Positions 1 through 12,200 of a stretch of DNA of 64,000 bases are shown piece by piece. The translations under genes and the position numbers were made by a program. This DNA is from Closterium sp. Naga37s-1 (Eukaryota > Streptophyta > Zygnematophyceae > Desmidiales > Closteriaceae): contig CANJKZ010001044.1 of the NCBI GenBank assembly GCA_947471745.1, positions 248,001 through 312,000 of the forward strand, written 5' to 3'. How positions within the stretch are numbered: position 1 is the first letter of the stretch; every line of letters starts with the position of its first letter. The notes under the pieces are model-generated. The model did not search any database. It was not told the origin of the DNA and saw only the letters and a list, made by a program, of their open reading frames with translations.

Positions 1-180
1 GCGACTGTGGCAAAGGCAGACAGCTCGGGGAACAAGTAGGGCAGGAGAAGGCGGCCTAGAGCAGCAGTGGTCGGGGAGGAGTAGCTAGTCGTACAGGGCT
101 CTATCAGTCTTGTGCTGGCCAAAGTGAGCGCGTTCGGCTAACGGCAGGTGGTTGCGAACGGCTAGGCGAGCAGCAGCGTC

Positions 181-400
181 ATGGGACTGGCTGCGCGCGG
201 GCTTGGCGCGGGCTGTATGGGCTGCGTGCGGGCCTGGCGCGGGCTGTATGGGCTGCGTACGGGCCTGGCGCGGGCTGTACGGGCTGCGCGCGGGCCTTGC
301 GCGGGCTGTACGCGCTGCACGCGGGCGGCGCGCGGGTTGTATGGGCTGCGCGCGGGCGGCGCGCAGGCTGTACGGGCTACGCGCGGCAGAGCAGGGCAGC
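181..400 (-). repeat. GC-rich tandem-repeat leader of element D
   Basis: Imperfect tandem copies of a roughly 30-bp GC-rich unit built on GGGCTGTATGGGCTGCG, between the LTR and gag. All frames stay open on both strands, so the many ORFs here are repeat artefacts. Related GGGCTGCG units occur inside the 1.5-kb non-autonomous element at 33.4-34.9 kb. Confidence 0.7.
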
Positions 401-509
401 GGTAAGGCACGGGGAAGGGCAGGGCAGGGCAGAAATTCGGGCAGGAACAATACTAAGTGGTGGGCCCCAAATAAAAAACCGGTCCTTAGGAAGGACCCGC
501 TCTATACCA

Positions 510-643
510 TGTCGAGATTAACTAGGAGGGGTAAATGATGAGGTCAAGTGAGGGGTACAACAACAACATCGAGAGAAACTTTGTACCCCCTAGTGCTAAT
601 ACCCATATAGCCTACAAAATGTATAAGCATTTACGTTTTGACA
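510..643 (-). repeat. 5' LTR of copia element D
   Basis: The LTR starts with TGTCGAG and ends with TTTTGACA (TG...CA), about 134 bp. It shares the TTGTACCCCCTA and ATAGCCTACA blocks with the LTRs of elements B and C. A tRNA primer-site-like sequence abuts its inner edge on the minus strand. The first host-side bases to the right are GATAG; the matching left copy is outside the window. Confidence 0.8.
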
Positions 644-737
644 GATAGCACCACCTTCGCCAAACCTCGAAGCAGGCCGCCCGAGGCTCTCCGGAGCGTT
701 CGATCCGAGCACAAGGGGATCGGACGTTCGACAATTT

Positions 738-1385
738 GTGGCGACCCTTGAATTTTATTTCGAGGTCATTGGCTATTCGACCCCGACACACGATGCAACA
801 AGGATTCGGCTCGCAGTGACACTGTTGCGAGGACCAGCACTCGAGTGGATTTACTACAGTGACGTGGCCCAAGGGGAGAAAACATGGGCGCAGTTTCGAG
901 CAGATCTCATGGAAATATTCGAACCGACAAATTCGGTATACATGGTGTGGCAGCAGATTCATCGACACAAGCAACTCGCGAGTGTAGCACTGTACATGCA
1001 GCAGAAGGAGCAACTTTTCAATCGCATCACCGACCTGACCGAAGGCGAGAAAATCCATGCGTACACTGAGGGATTAATAATGGAGATTCGCCGACAGGTC
1101 ATCGCCGCGAACTACAGTAGCTACCACGACATGGTACGTGCAGCCGAACGATACGACGCGTGGTCAACCCGAAACACGACGCTACTGGCCGAACCGTACA
1201 TTTGGCAAGGAGCGATCGGCACCCTCCACGTTCGCCGAACCGATGGATATCGACAGATTCGACGCGAAGAAGCAGCCGACAAAATGCGAATTTTGCGGTG
1301 CAGCTGGACATCAAATCATGTCGTGCTACAAAATGAAGAAAGCACATGCAGCATGGCTGGGCGGAAATAGTACAGCACCCTCGAA
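738..1385 (+). pseudogene. gag remnant of element E
   Basis: Retrotransposon gag sequence (capsid-type block with LLRGPALEW) in several frames, followed by a CCHC zinc knuckle (CEFCGAAGHQIMSC, about 1282-1323). Element F has the same layout. A frameshift separates the capsid part from the knuckle, so no intact gag is made. The stretch 1390-1740 continues the linker to protease with stops. Confidence 0.75.
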
Positions 1386-2049
1386 GTAAAAAAACGGGAA
1401 TCGCCAGTGGCCGCGGATCGACCTGGCGATCGCGTAAAGATCTGAAAAGGGAAAAAGGGCGACGATGTGGCGACTTCGGAGCGGGCGAAAAGGGAGAAAA
1501 TGATTACGCGAAAATAAAACGTCACGACCGGACGGCAACAGGGGAAATTGCCGAGGCAAATGGAGGCTCCGCGAAAAAAGTCTCTGCACCAACCGGGAAA
1601 CTCCAGCCGAATACCCACGAAAGTAAGAATTCGTTTAAGTTATCCTACAAAGATACTTTAACCAAGAATATTACTTCTTGTGGTTTTCAAGATTTAGAAA
1701 AATTCAGGGGAGGTTTAGAGGCCAAGAAAAAGCCTTAGGGCATTATTCAGGTACCTGAGAAGTTGGGCAAAGCATTACGGAGTGTAGAAAAGGGTCGTGC
1801 GTTCCATGGAGTTAATATTCTCTCCCCTCAGCAAGTGTTAAGGCTTCCTGTCGCTCACAGGTGAAGCCTATACAGCTGCAAAATCTTAGAGGAAAATTTC
1901 AGGCTCAGGAGAAGTTGTTCAAGCCTCGGAAAAATCCTCCTACCCCCCAGGTAGAAGTTGGAAATGAAAAGTGCTGAGTCTGGTATAGGAGAAAGGGATG
2001 GTAATATATTGATGTACCCTATGATCCTATCAATGAGACCCTCTTTGGC

Positions 2050-2330
2050 TACTCAGTGCAGCACGAACCACTACTCCTCGAGGTGTTATGCAAAGGGCAA
2101 CGCCTCCAAGCAATGGTGGACAGCGGTACATCTCACTTGATGTGTGACCGCGGGACGTTGGAGAATATTGGAGAACCTTCGGAGAAGACCAAGTTCACGG
2201 CAATGATGGTGGACGGTACGAAACTTCCCATCCACGGCGAAGCATCATTGCAGATGCACATAGGGGCGTTGAGGAGGAAGCCGACGTTGCCAATCACGAA
2301 CATCAAAGGTTTTCATCTTGGGGTGAGATT
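2050..2330 (+). pseudogene. Aspartic protease remnant of element E
   Basis: Retropepsin-like segment. The catalytic motif appears as VDSGTS, followed by a CDRGTLENIGEP block shared with element F. The frame breaks after about 2320, where the normal link to RT is lost. Between 1741 and 2050 only degraded linker sequence is seen. Confidence 0.7.
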
Positions 2331-2555
2331 ACCTGAAGCGGTTCAACCCCGAGATCGGCTAGGTCAACAGGAAGGCGTGCATCTACAACAACGGGAAACG
2401 AGTGGAGCTACGAAGCTGGACGGATACAGGGAACGTTCCTGAAACCACACTGGCACGGTTTGAATGGACGGTGAACAAGAACGACAAGGGTTACTTAGCG
2501 CTGGTTATGGCAGCAGCAAAGGAGGAGAAGCCGAACACAGAGCTACCTGCAAACA

Positions 2556-3775
2556 GTGAACGAGGTGTTGGAGCACTACAAAGACATCATGCCAGATGAC
2601 CTACCTGCAGGAGTACCTCCAGCATGCACCCTCGAGCACAAGATCGTGGAGGAACCAGGTGCGATACCCGTCTCACGTTCACCATACCGTCCGACTAAAC
2701 TACCAGACATGAAGAAGCAAATAGAGTATCTACTGGATAGACAACTGATCCGCCCATCCACCTTTCCCTACGGTGCACCAGTTCTCTTAACTCCAGAACT
2801 AGGCGGCAGTCTAAGGATGTGCATCGAGTACCACACACGGAACAAACAGACAGTTAAAAACAAATAGCACATACCCTGCATAGACGACCTACTGGACCAA
2901 CTGCGTGGTGCAACAGTCTTTCCGAAGCTGGATCTTCGGTCGGGTTACTTGCAGATCAAGAAGGCAGACAACTCGATCCACAAGACAGCATTGACAGCGT
3001 TCCGTACCAGATACGGCTCCTACAAATACTTGGTAATGCCGTTCGGACTCTGCAATGCACCAGCAACGTTTCAGGAAGAGATGAATCACATCTTACGGCC
3101 CCTGCTGGACGAGTATGTGGTGGTGTACCTGGGCGACATTCTCATTTACTCCAAGATCATGAAGGAGCACATGGAGCATCTGCGGAAAGTCTTCGAGATC
3201 CTGCGGAAAAAAACAAGTCCTCTCGAAGAGCGACTTCGCCCTCAAGAAGGTGCAGTTTCTCGGGCACATGGTGACTGCGGAGGGCGTACACGTGGACCCG
3301 CGGAAGATCGAAGCCGTTAAGAAGTGGAAAGTACCGGAGAACGTGAAGGAGTCCCAGCAGTTCCTAGGCTTGGCCAACTACTACAACAGGTTTGTGCCGC
3401 AGTACGCTAAGATAGCAGCGCTACTGACCGACCTACTGAGGAAGGACACGCTGTACAATTGGGATACTCCTCATCAGCAAGCCATGGAGCAGCTACAGAC
3501 AGCACTGACTACAGCACCAGTACTCATCCTACAGAACCCAGACAAGGACTACGTGGTGGAAGCAGACGCTAGTGACCAAGCATTCGGAGTAGTACTGATG
3601 CAGGATCACGGACGCGGTTTGCAGCTCATCGCCTACCTCAGAGAGAAATTACACAGACCAGAACTGAACTACCCCATCCACGACAAGGAAGCCTTAGCGA
3701 TAGTCATAGCCTTCAATACCTATAGGGAGCCAAGACTACAGTCTATACTGAGCACTCCATTCTCAAATACCTGAA
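2556..3775 (+). pseudogene. Reverse transcriptase and RNase H remnant of element E
   Basis: Ty3-type RT in pieces. It contains [37 protein letters not shown] and the catalytic block, then RNase H (EADASDQAFG, LNYPIHDKEALA). The catalytic YLDD box reads YLGD (about 3124-3135), so one of the two adjacent aspartates is lost. There is a stop at about 2865 after KTVKNK and a frameshift near 3210. Dead enzyme; family identification is secure. Confidence 0.85.
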
Positions 3776-5330
3776 GTCGTAGCCGACGCTCTCACGACAA
3801 CATGTGCGGTGCGTGGACTTCCTGGAAAATCACTTCCACTACGACATCGTCTACAAGCCCGGGCTACACAATAAGGCAGACGCGTTGAGCCGCCCCGGAC
3901 ATGTAGCAGGCATCTAGCTCGACGGGATGAACCCTCTGCTCAAGGGTCTATTCCAACATGGGTACTCCGTGGACGCAGAGATTACTACAGCAGAGAAACA
4001 GAAGCTGTTACAGTGGGAGAAAGACTTAACGGTAGGAAAGGGCACATGAAAGATTTGGGTACCAAACTATGCCCCGCTACGGCAGATCTTATAAGAGGAG
4101 TTTCACAACGTACCATACGCGGGACATTTCGGAAGCAACAAGACGTTGGCAGGGATAGCAAAATATTACGACTGGCCTGTGATGGCATCAGACGTGCAGC
4201 GGTTCGTCACCTCATGCGACACGTGCCAGCGGATGAAGAGTAGCAAGCAGAAAAAAGCAGGGTTACTTCAGCCTCTACCCAATTGGCAGGTCGTTAGCCT
4301 CGACTTCATCACAAAACTTCCTTCGACCTCACGAGGGCATGGCCCTATACTCGTTGTGATTGACAAGTTCTCCAAAACGGGTCACTTCATCCCGACCAAC
4401 GCCACAGCTACAGCTGAAGCAACTGCTCGCCTCTTCTTCGACCGCATTATCACCATCCATGGCATCCCGGCTACACTCATCTCCGACAGAGATCCTAAAT
4501 TCACGAATAAGTTCTAGAAGGAGCTCATGGGAGTGTTGGGGACTAAGCTTGCGATGTCTTCAGCATACCACCCCCATACTGACGGACAGACAGTGCGACT
4601 CAATCAAGTGGTTGAACAGTTACTACGCACAGCTTGCAAAGACGACGTCAGCCACCGGGACACACAGTTACCGACCCTAGAGTTCTTTTACAACAACGCA
4701 TCACATGCGGCCATAGGGAAAATTCCTTTCTTCCTGTGTTACGGATGGGAACCACTTACACCACAGCAGCCAACCACACCGGCACATGTCCAAGCCGCAC
4801 ATGACTTCGTCACCACCATGGAGCAGCTATGGGAGAAGACTCAGCGACGTCTGACCATGATGCAGAACTCCCAAATGCAGTATGCCAATTGCGAGCGACG
4901 TGATCACACGGTAGCAGTCGGAGATCAGGTGCTTCTCGACACGCGCAACTTGAACCTGTCTCATCTACCATCCAAGCTCCAGCCTCGCTTCTGTGGTCGT
5001 TTTCACGTTGAGGCACAGGTGACACCAGTAACATCCCGCTTGCGCTTACCTACTACGTAGAAGCTTCACAACGCTTTCTATGTTCAGCTACGGAAGCCCT
5101 ACAAGGACCCCAACCAACAGTTCCAGGGACGACAGCTACGGCCACCACCACCGTTCTCACTCATCAGCGCCGCAGCAGCAAGACCCTCGAGTTCCTGATA
5201 CGTTGGAAGGGATACGACCCCACTGAGGACAGTTGGGTTGCAGAAGCTGATATGGGCAACGCACGCTGTGCTCTCAATGACTATCTTGTCAAGCAGGGTG
5301 TATCTCACGCCACCCAGCTTTAAGGGGGGG
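3776..5330 (+). pseudogene. Integrase and chromodomain remnant of element E
   Basis: The integrase keeps its zinc-binding C-x2-C (SCDTCQRMK) and the catalytic-core aspartates in VVSLDFITK and LISDRDPKF. A TAG at about 4515-4517 cuts the core before the conserved HPHTDGQT segment. A C-terminal chromodomain follows (FLIRWKGYDPTED, about 5188-5230) and ends in QGVSHATQL, shortly before the polypurine tract (AAGGGGGGG) and the LTR. Element F ends the same way. Confidence 0.8.
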
Positions 5331-5333
5331 ACG

Positions 5334-5696
5334 TGTGAGAGTACGACGGCTTAATGCAGCTATGCTTGCTTGCCTTTACTTTATTACGCTATTTCTAGCT
5401 TAGGTTTAAATTTGCATGCATGCTTATGCTTGATTTCCTAAGGTAGGTGCTTTCCTATATTATTGTTATAGCACCGAGCTAGGTTGCGTGCACCGAATTC
5501 CATGCTTTTCGTTTGCCACCGATGCCTTCTACCGAATTCAAGAGGGCTCCATTCGGGACGCTTCGCGACCCTCGGAACCTTCGCGTAACAACTCGTTACT
5601 AGGCCTTGTGTCGAGACTGTTTATAGCCTCCTGTTGTACCCAGGTGAATCATTTAATTCAAACTCTCTTTTCTGAGCTCGATCCTAGATCCTCACA
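5334..5696 (+). repeat. 3' LTR of gypsy element E
   Basis: TGTGAGAGTA...GATCCTCACA, 363 bp, starting just after a G-rich polypurine tract. It aligns end to end with the LTRs of element F (reverse orientation), with clear divergence. The following GTCCA (5697-5701) should be one half of the target-site duplication. Confidence 0.8.
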
Positions 5697-5732
5697 GTCC
5701 AGGTCCTCGTACTGGAAGAGCATGCGGAAGAA

Positions 5733-6786
5733 GTGGGAAAAGAAATCGCAGAGAAAATCTTGGCACAGACGTGGATATCGTACAAACGCCATCAGGGATA
5801 TCGTGCTGATTCTGACATCTGGCACAAACGCATCCGACACCCATCACTTGAAGCGCTCAACAACTGCATCAACGCAAAAGTGTTTGCGGAAGATGCACTG
5901 TTGCTTCCAGATAGAAAATTGCTCAAACTGAGAGAAGGCTTACCCAACTACACTGTCTTCCCAGAAGTCGTGTTGCGCCACACTCCCTTTGCCGAAAAGA
6001 TACCTGGAGCTGAGCGGTACGACCCACTCAACAAGGTCTACAGCGACTTCCTAGTTCTTACAGCAAAGAGGCTGGGAGGGGAGCAGTATACTCTTACCCC
6101 CATTGACGCTATCACGCGCTTCGTTTGGGCTGTGATTGTGAATGTCATTGCTACCTCGCCATGTCACATGCCGCCCGTACCTATGGTACGCCGCTAGCCA
6201 GCTCGCCCAGTACCTGCGTCGACCTGAAGGGGAGAACATGGCGAACCTACGATGCGCCCTACAGTACTTCTTCTCTTCGCGTAACGACTACTCTGCAGCT
6301 TATTGGCTACATGAACGCTTACCATGCAGGGGACGCAGACAACAGGAGATCCGGCACAGGCTTCATTTTCAAGTTCGAACCTGCGGAAACCATCTCTTGG
6401 GACTCACAGAAGCAGGAGCTCATCGCCTTTTTGTCTGTAGAAGCTGAAATCAACGCAGCAAGCGCAACAGTTTGCAAAGGACTCTACCTGACAGAGCTCC
6501 TACAGGAAACGAAGATGGCGATGAACGGGTCATTCAATTAACTGTGCGACAACCAGAGCGCGATCAAGATCGCGAACAAGCCTGGCTTCGTCAACTGCAC
6601 GAAACAGATCGCTCTACGTTACTTCTTCGTCAAGGACAAAATCGAGAAGGGCAGAGTCCAACTCACCTACTGCCCAACTGGCGAAATGGCGGCTGACTTA
6701 TTGACGAAGAAACAGCCACATAAGAAGTTCTAGTATAGCGCGGACCTATGCGGAGTCGTCAAGAAGAGCCATGTTGCGCACCTTTA
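5733..6786 (+). pseudogene. Copia pre-integrase / RNase H remnant (element G)
   Basis: From 5733 it reads a pre-integrase domain (DIWHKRIRHPSLEALNN) and the start of integrase (VYSDFLV, ITRFVWAVIV). At about 6160 it changes into the RNase H region (ASQLAQYLRRPE, AYHAGDADNRRSGTGF, LCDNQSAIKIANKPGF). The reading frame breaks several times, with stops at about 6539 and 6733. Its best match in the window is the C-terminus of element A. Confidence 0.8.
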
Positions 6787-6800
6787 GGAATGAAGGGGAT

Positions 6801-7316
6801 TGTTGGAGTAAGCTAGAATTAACTTTAGCATTCCTGAAGGTGCAACTGTATCACACCCGCTACTACTGAAGCAACAACAGCAACAGTATTGGATCAGCCC
6901 ATGAAGGGCAGGAAGGTCAACGGTCGCTAGGTCAACAGTCGTGACTGTAGACCATCTGGACTGAACGGTTACATGCAGCAATTTGGTAACAAAGAGAAGA
7001 GCAAGAGTCTGGGTTACTGTGGAAATGCCTGTAAAGTAGTTAAAATAAGGGAATGTACCCTTTAGAGTACATGACTAGCTATATCAATCTATTGTGTGTA
7101 AATTTCTATTTTTATCAATCTAGTCATCTACATTCACTATGCACAAGGTTCCTACTACTACCAAGACTTCCACTACCAATCTCTAAGGCAGACCTATCCT
7201 ATCCAAGATTCTTATCGTAACAAGGTGAACTAGGATTTATGCTTTCCATGCCTTTGTGAAGATGTGTTCTCTTGTGTAAGGATTATTTTTAGCATTCCTT
7301 ACCGCGACCTTCAACA
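6801..7316 (+). repeat. 3' LTR of copia relic G (end tentative)
   Basis: Starts TGTTGGAGTA right after the polypurine tract, like the 3' LTR of element A (TGTTGGAAAC). The right end at CTTCAACA is my best guess for the terminal CA; no second LTR is available to fix it. Confidence 0.5.
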
Positions 7317-8486
7317 TCACGTATACCAGCAGCCGTTGTTCGCCCGTTACTGCTAACGAGGCTTTGCCAACTTCGCGCGCACTGTTTTAGCAAACCATGA
7401 ACCGCTGGCCTGGCCGAGTCGGCCTACGCTTCGGGACTCCTCGATGCTAGCCTAGCACTAGCTAGCTCGCACGCAGCGCGTAACCGTTGCATGTTTCGCA
7501 CATAAGTAACCGTTGCTTATACTTTGTACTGGTTTGACACCTAGTGCAATCAGGGCTAACGTTTCAAATTTAGGTACCCTGATGTCCACCTTTTTTTTTT
7601 TTTTTTTTTTTTTTTGGGTTGCGGAGCAACCTATTGCAATCGACGGGGACTACTTTTTTTTTTCACAAAATTTTTTTTTTATCCAAGAAAAAAACGGGAA
7701 AATAGAAGAAAACTCTGGATAAGTTTAATAATCGTAAAATATATGCTATAACTGTTTGACCCTAACATTGATTTTAAGTCATATCTTTATGTTGTAAATA
7801 AGTCATCTATATAGATATATTTTGCAAGACTGAGAACTCTGAAAATTACGATATTAGTGAAACTTAATGACCGACCAACCAAATGATCATTGAATTTCTC
7901 CTTTTGTGTATACCACCTAGTATACACGAGACGTGACGTGAGCATATTCATCAAATGAATTGATGAATATGTCTCATGGTTTGAACAAACAAACATTTTG
8001 TAGCAAACGAATACAAAAATTATACTACCGCTTCCCCAGCCTAGCATGGGGGGGAAGTCAGCGGTATAAACAATAATCATGACAGCGCAATACAATCTGC
8101 ATATCCCAAAAAATGTCTACATCGATCAAGTCCAGCTGAAAATGGCTTTACTGTCATAGTGGTGGGCCACTCAACCTTTTGTGACGATGATCGGCAAGAT
8201 ATATTTTTGAAACATGCAGACATGCATTACGATTGCAACGAGAAGAAGCATAATAGAAACAGAAATGAAACAAAATAAACAATTACTCATAATGAAAATA
8301 ACTAAATTAAATGCACTGTAAATTGTACGAGACACTACCTTCCTTCCATCACATCCTGCCTGGAAACCAGTATCTGCGATAACAAAAAAAAAAAAAAAAA
8401 AAAAAAAAAAACGAATGCAAAAAAAAAGATGTAATTTTAAGACTTGAAGTTTAGGAGAGAATGAAGAGAATGGCTGTAAAACATCA
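7317..8486. other. AT-rich intergenic stretch, no gene seen
   Basis: AT-rich sequence with no protein family I recognise; the open frames here look random. It holds a T-run at about 7591-7617, a smaller T/A-rich patch to 7690, an A-run at about 8382-8411, and a 12-bp-stem hairpin at 7943-7971. It may be decayed transposon or LINE-tail sequence. Confidence 0.5.
7943..7971. repeat. Perfect hairpin, 12-bp arms, 5-nt loop
   Basis: The arm CATATTCATCAA is followed by the loop ATGAA and the exact reverse complement. It lies in AT-rich sequence with no gene near. A cruciform or a transposon end are both possible. Confidence 0.7.
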
Positions 8487-8517
8487 TTGAAACATCAAGA
8501 CAGAGAAAATCCTAGAA

Positions 8518-8541
8518 CGAGAGAGAGGGAACGAGAGAGGG

Positions 8542-8626
<85 letters not shown>

Positions 8627-8858
8627 GAGAGAGAGAGAGAGAGAGAACGAGAGAGAGAGAGAACGAGAGAGAGAGAACGAGAGAGGGAGAACGAGAGAAC
8701 GAGAGAGAGAGAACGAGAGAGAGGGAACGAGAGAGGGAACGAGAGAAGGAACGAGAGAGAGGGAACGACAGTGAGGGAACAAGAGAGGGAACGAGAGAGA
8801 GAGAACGAGAGAGAGAACGAGAGCGAGAGAACGAGAGAGAGAACGAGAGAGAGAACGA
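8518..8858. repeat. GA microsatellite, left part
   Basis: Long (GA)n tract broken by AACGAGAGA units. It continues at 16398-16747 on the far side of copia element C; the last five bases, AACGA, are duplicated there as the target site. Confidence 0.95.
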
Positions 8859-8990
8859 TGAGAAGATTTGAACAAGAATGGGTGAACTATGAAATGAAGT
8901 GAGTACAAATATGAAACCCTAATTGGTTGTACCCCCTATGGGATACCCCACTATAGCCTACACAACAGCATAAGCTACAATGTTCTGACA
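8859..8990 (-). repeat. 3' LTR of copia element C
   Basis: TGAGAAGATT...TTCTGACA, 132 bp, matching the other LTR base for base as read. The polypurine tract abuts its inner edge (8991-9010 on the plus strand, CACCCCCATAG). Confidence 0.93.
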
Positions 8991-9202
8991 CACCCCCATA
9001 GGCAAAGTGGGGGAGAACAGGGGGTCACAAGACCAGTCAAGCAAAGTAAAGCAAAGCAAGCTCAGGGTGGATCACAAAGTCACCACACAGTCCGAGCACA
9101 GGGTCAAGGCCACACGGCCAGTTCACATGCAAGAGTACACACATATATATAAAGCTAGACAAGCAAGAGCAGGTATATATATATGTGAGAGTACAGGCAA
9201 GG

Positions 9203-12200
9203 TCAAGAGGAGAGCAAGTGAGGCAAGACGGGCACAAGACCCAGCTGAGTGCAGAAGCGCTGATGATCACAAGGCGGAAGTGCCTTGGTGAAGACATCAG
9301 CAGTGTTGGCCTCAGAGGCCACGTACGCAAGCCGCAACTGACCACGTTGCTGTAGCTCACGAGCAAGGAAGTAGCGGAGAGCAATGTGCTTTGTTCTGTG
9401 CTCCAGTCGCTGCTCTCGACACAAGGCCAGCATGGCCTTGTTGTCTACGTACAGGACTGGAGGAGAACGAGGCGGCTCTCCAAGGTCGGTCAGCAGGTAG
9501 GTGAGCCAGCGAAGCTCCTGTGCAGCCATGGCCCCGGCGTAGATCTCAGCCTCACAACTCGAGCCAAGAACAGAAGACGAGCGAGTAGCCCGCCACGAAA
9601 CAGAGCCGGAACCAAGGCTGAAGGTGTAACCCTGTGACGACCGCTGCGTAGCCTGGTCGTCAGCCCAAGAAGCGTCCGCGTGCCCAGTGAGGACCACTGG
9701 ACTCCGCCCTCCAAGCACTAGCCCCATGCCCGACGTACTGCACAAGTAGCGCAACACCCTCTTCGCTGCAGCCATGTGCTCTGGTCTATGTCTCCCAGGA
9801 GCAACATAGCGTGCAAGAATGCTAAGAGGGTATGCAAGGTCAGGTCGTGTGCAGGTCATCAGGTACATGAGGCAGCCAACAAGCTCTGGGTACGGGCCAC
9901 TCGACTCTACGGACTCATCCGAAGGCAGAGCTGAGAGCGAGTGGCGAGTAGACAGAGGAGTGGCCTGAGGCGAGGAGTACGTGAAGCCGAAGCGCTGAAG
10001 GACCTGCTGCACCATGTGTGACTGAGTCAGGGTAATGGTGCGGCGTGCTCTGTCCCGGGTGATCTGCAAGCCAAGGTAGCTGCGCAGTTCACCCAGGTCT
10101 GTGCACGTGTGTCTCTTCTGCAGCTCGGACTTCACGTAGGCGAGTCCAGCAGTGTCAGCTGTGGCAAAGACCAAGTCGTCGACGTACACGAGGATGTAGA
10201 ACGGCGGCAGAGAGGTGTCGGTGCGTAGAAACAGCGACGGGTCGGCAGTAGAAGGAGCAAACCCAAGAGCCGCAAGTGTAGTCCTCAGTGTGTCGTGCCA
10301 CTCACGTGGCGCCTGGCGGAGACCGTAGACTGGACGCCGGAGACTCCACTGGGTACCAGAAGGGAAAGACCCAGTGAAGCCAGGTGGGCGACGCAGCCAG
10401 ATCTCCTCGTGCAGGCTGCCCTGCAAGAAAGCTGTGCTGAAGTCAAGAGAGTGCAGCTCGTAGTTACGGTGAGCAGCAACGTGCAGCAGTACCCGAAGAG
10501 TGGTCATCTTCGGGGTGGGGGAGAAGGTCTGAAAGTAGTCAACTCCCTGCCGCTGACTGAAGCCACGAGCCACGTAACGCGCCTTGAAGACAGGCGGAGA
10601 ACCCGGCGGCCGCTTCACCCTGAAGATCCACATGCCACTGACGATGTTCGCCCCAGGAGGGGGGACAGCGTCAACGTAGGTGCTTGTGGACTTCCAGGAA
10701 GCCATCTCTGCATCCATAGCTGCCTGCCACTGAGAGGAGTAGGGACCCTCTATCGCCTCCGCGTAAGAGCGCGGAGTCGGGATGTCAAGTGCATCCGGGT
10801 CTCCCTCAGGGGTAAGCAGTACGGACACGAGATGAGGTGAGGCAGCTGCCAGACACTGGAACTCCTCCTGCCTGTCCTCAAGGACGTCCGTGCCAAGGGC
10901 ACACTCACCCCCGACGGACGGAGGACAGACAGACTCAGACTCAGCGACAAGACTAGCAGCGTAGTCTAAGCGACAGCGAGCAGCAAAGTCGACGAGCTCA
11001 GTAACGAGAGCAGACGCAGCAGTAGACTCGAAAGAAGGGTCAGTGACAACAGTAGCAAGGAGACGCGTGACAGTAGGACTGGCAGCACGAAGAGAGTCCG
11101 ACTCCGGGTCGGCAAGAGCAGGAAGAGAGGACTCAGGAGGAGAAGGCAAAGGGGCACGCAGAGGAGCAGTGGACGGACGCAGAGACATCCGGTGCGTGCC
11201 AGGGACAGGAGGAGGACGCTGACGCGAACCGCGACCACTAGTGCGAGCAGCACGGACAGGCGACGCAGGGCGAGACGCAGGCTCACGACGCTCAGCCAGA
11301 CCTCCAGTAGGACCAGTGTAGGGAGAAGGAGCAGGCAAAGGGGAGGTAGGCTGCAACTGTAGCTGGGACGAGACAGGCTGTGGACACTCTAAGGGAGGAG
11401 GAGGACCAGTAGAAGGTGGAAGACCAAGAACCTGCTGCAGGAGTGGAACGAAGTACGGTCGAGGCCGCGCGGCGACGCTAGAAGCAGCAGGGACAGCACC
11501 AGAACCCTCAGCAGGAGCACCCGCTCCAGCAGCACCACCAGTAGCTCCAGAACCTCCAGCAGCACCAGGAGCACCCCCAGTAGGACTGCCAGCAGTAGTC
11601 TCAGCGCCAACACCCTCAGCAGCACCAGCTCCAGTGCACCCAGGACGAGCACCTCCGGGACCCGCGACCGCAGCACCCTCAGCAGCCGAAGGACCTCCAG
11701 CACCAGCAGCACGCCTCCAGCGCCGGGCAAACCACTCACGCAGCTCCTGTGGAGAAAGTGGCTCCCGGCGAGACGAAGCACTCGGAGAACCTCCAGGCGG
11801 AGCACCTCTAGGCTCAGCACCCCCAGGCGTAGCACCCCTAGGCTCAGCACCCCCAGACGTAGCACCCCTAGGCTGAGCACCCCCAGGCTCAGCACCCCCA
11901 GGCTCAGCACCCCCAGGCTCAGCACCCCCAGGCTCAGCACCCCCAGGCTCAGCACCCCCAGGCGCAGCACCGCCAGACGTAGCACCCCCAGGCCCAGCAC
12001 CCCTAGGCTCCGCACCCCCAGGTACAGCACCCCCAGCCTCAGCACCCTCAGCAGCACCAGAGTCACCAGTGACCTCGACAGGCTCGACTGCGTCTACCTG
12101 GGACACACCTGAAGGGGCAGGACCCTGAGGGGGGAGGGGGTCTACCTGGGGGGGACCTGGTACCAGGAAGAGTGGGGGTGGGGGGAGGGACGGAGTGCGG

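Larger units (their letters stand above)
1..643 (-). mobile_element. Copia element D, 5' end only (cut by window edge)
   Basis: This is the 5' end of a minus-strand Ty1/copia element that continues left of the window. From right to left it shows an LTR, a primer-binding-like site (TGGTATAGAGCG on the minus strand), a GC-rich tandem-repeat leader, and gag coding sequence. The gag part (about 1-190) matches the intact element C over its DAAARLAV, RAHF and YSSP segments, but has a short frameshifting deletion near 90-100. In C about 65 gag residues precede DAAARLAV; here the leader repeat runs straight into that point, so the gag N-terminus is missing. The element sits inside the gag of gypsy element E: the sequence right of its LTR is E. 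Its other LTR and the left target-site duplication lie outside the window. Confidence 0.8.
644..5696 (+). mobile_element. Ty3/gypsy chromodomain retrotransposon E (degraded)
   Basis: A plus-strand Ty3/gypsy element in the order gag, protease, RT, RNase H, integrase, chromodomain, 3' LTR. Its 5' LTR and gag start lie left of copia element D, outside the window. The coding region has several stops and frameshifts, so it is a relic. It is the same family as element F (51.1-57.7 kb): proteins and LTR align throughout. It was inserted into copia relic G, because G coding sequence starts directly after its 3' LTR at 5697. Confidence 0.85.
5697..7316 (+). mobile_element. Copia relic G (internally deleted, interrupted by E)
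   Basis: Right-hand part of a plus-strand copia element related to element A. It keeps a GAG-pre-integrase block, then jumps directly to RNase H, so most of integrase and all of RT are deleted. A polypurine tract (GAAGGGGAT) and a 3' LTR follow. The left part lies beyond element E and the window edge. It is the oldest layer of the left-hand nest. Confidence 0.75.

Noticed and set aside
7555..7640. GGGTTGCGGAGCA next to a homopolymer, shared with the reverse strand near 17.6 kb
   Set aside because: Only about 13 bases match; outside that the two regions differ, so I cannot call a shared element.
8487..8908. Arg/Glu and Ser/Leu repeat frames
   Set aside because: Translation of the GA microsatellite. 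The same applies to 16382-16762.
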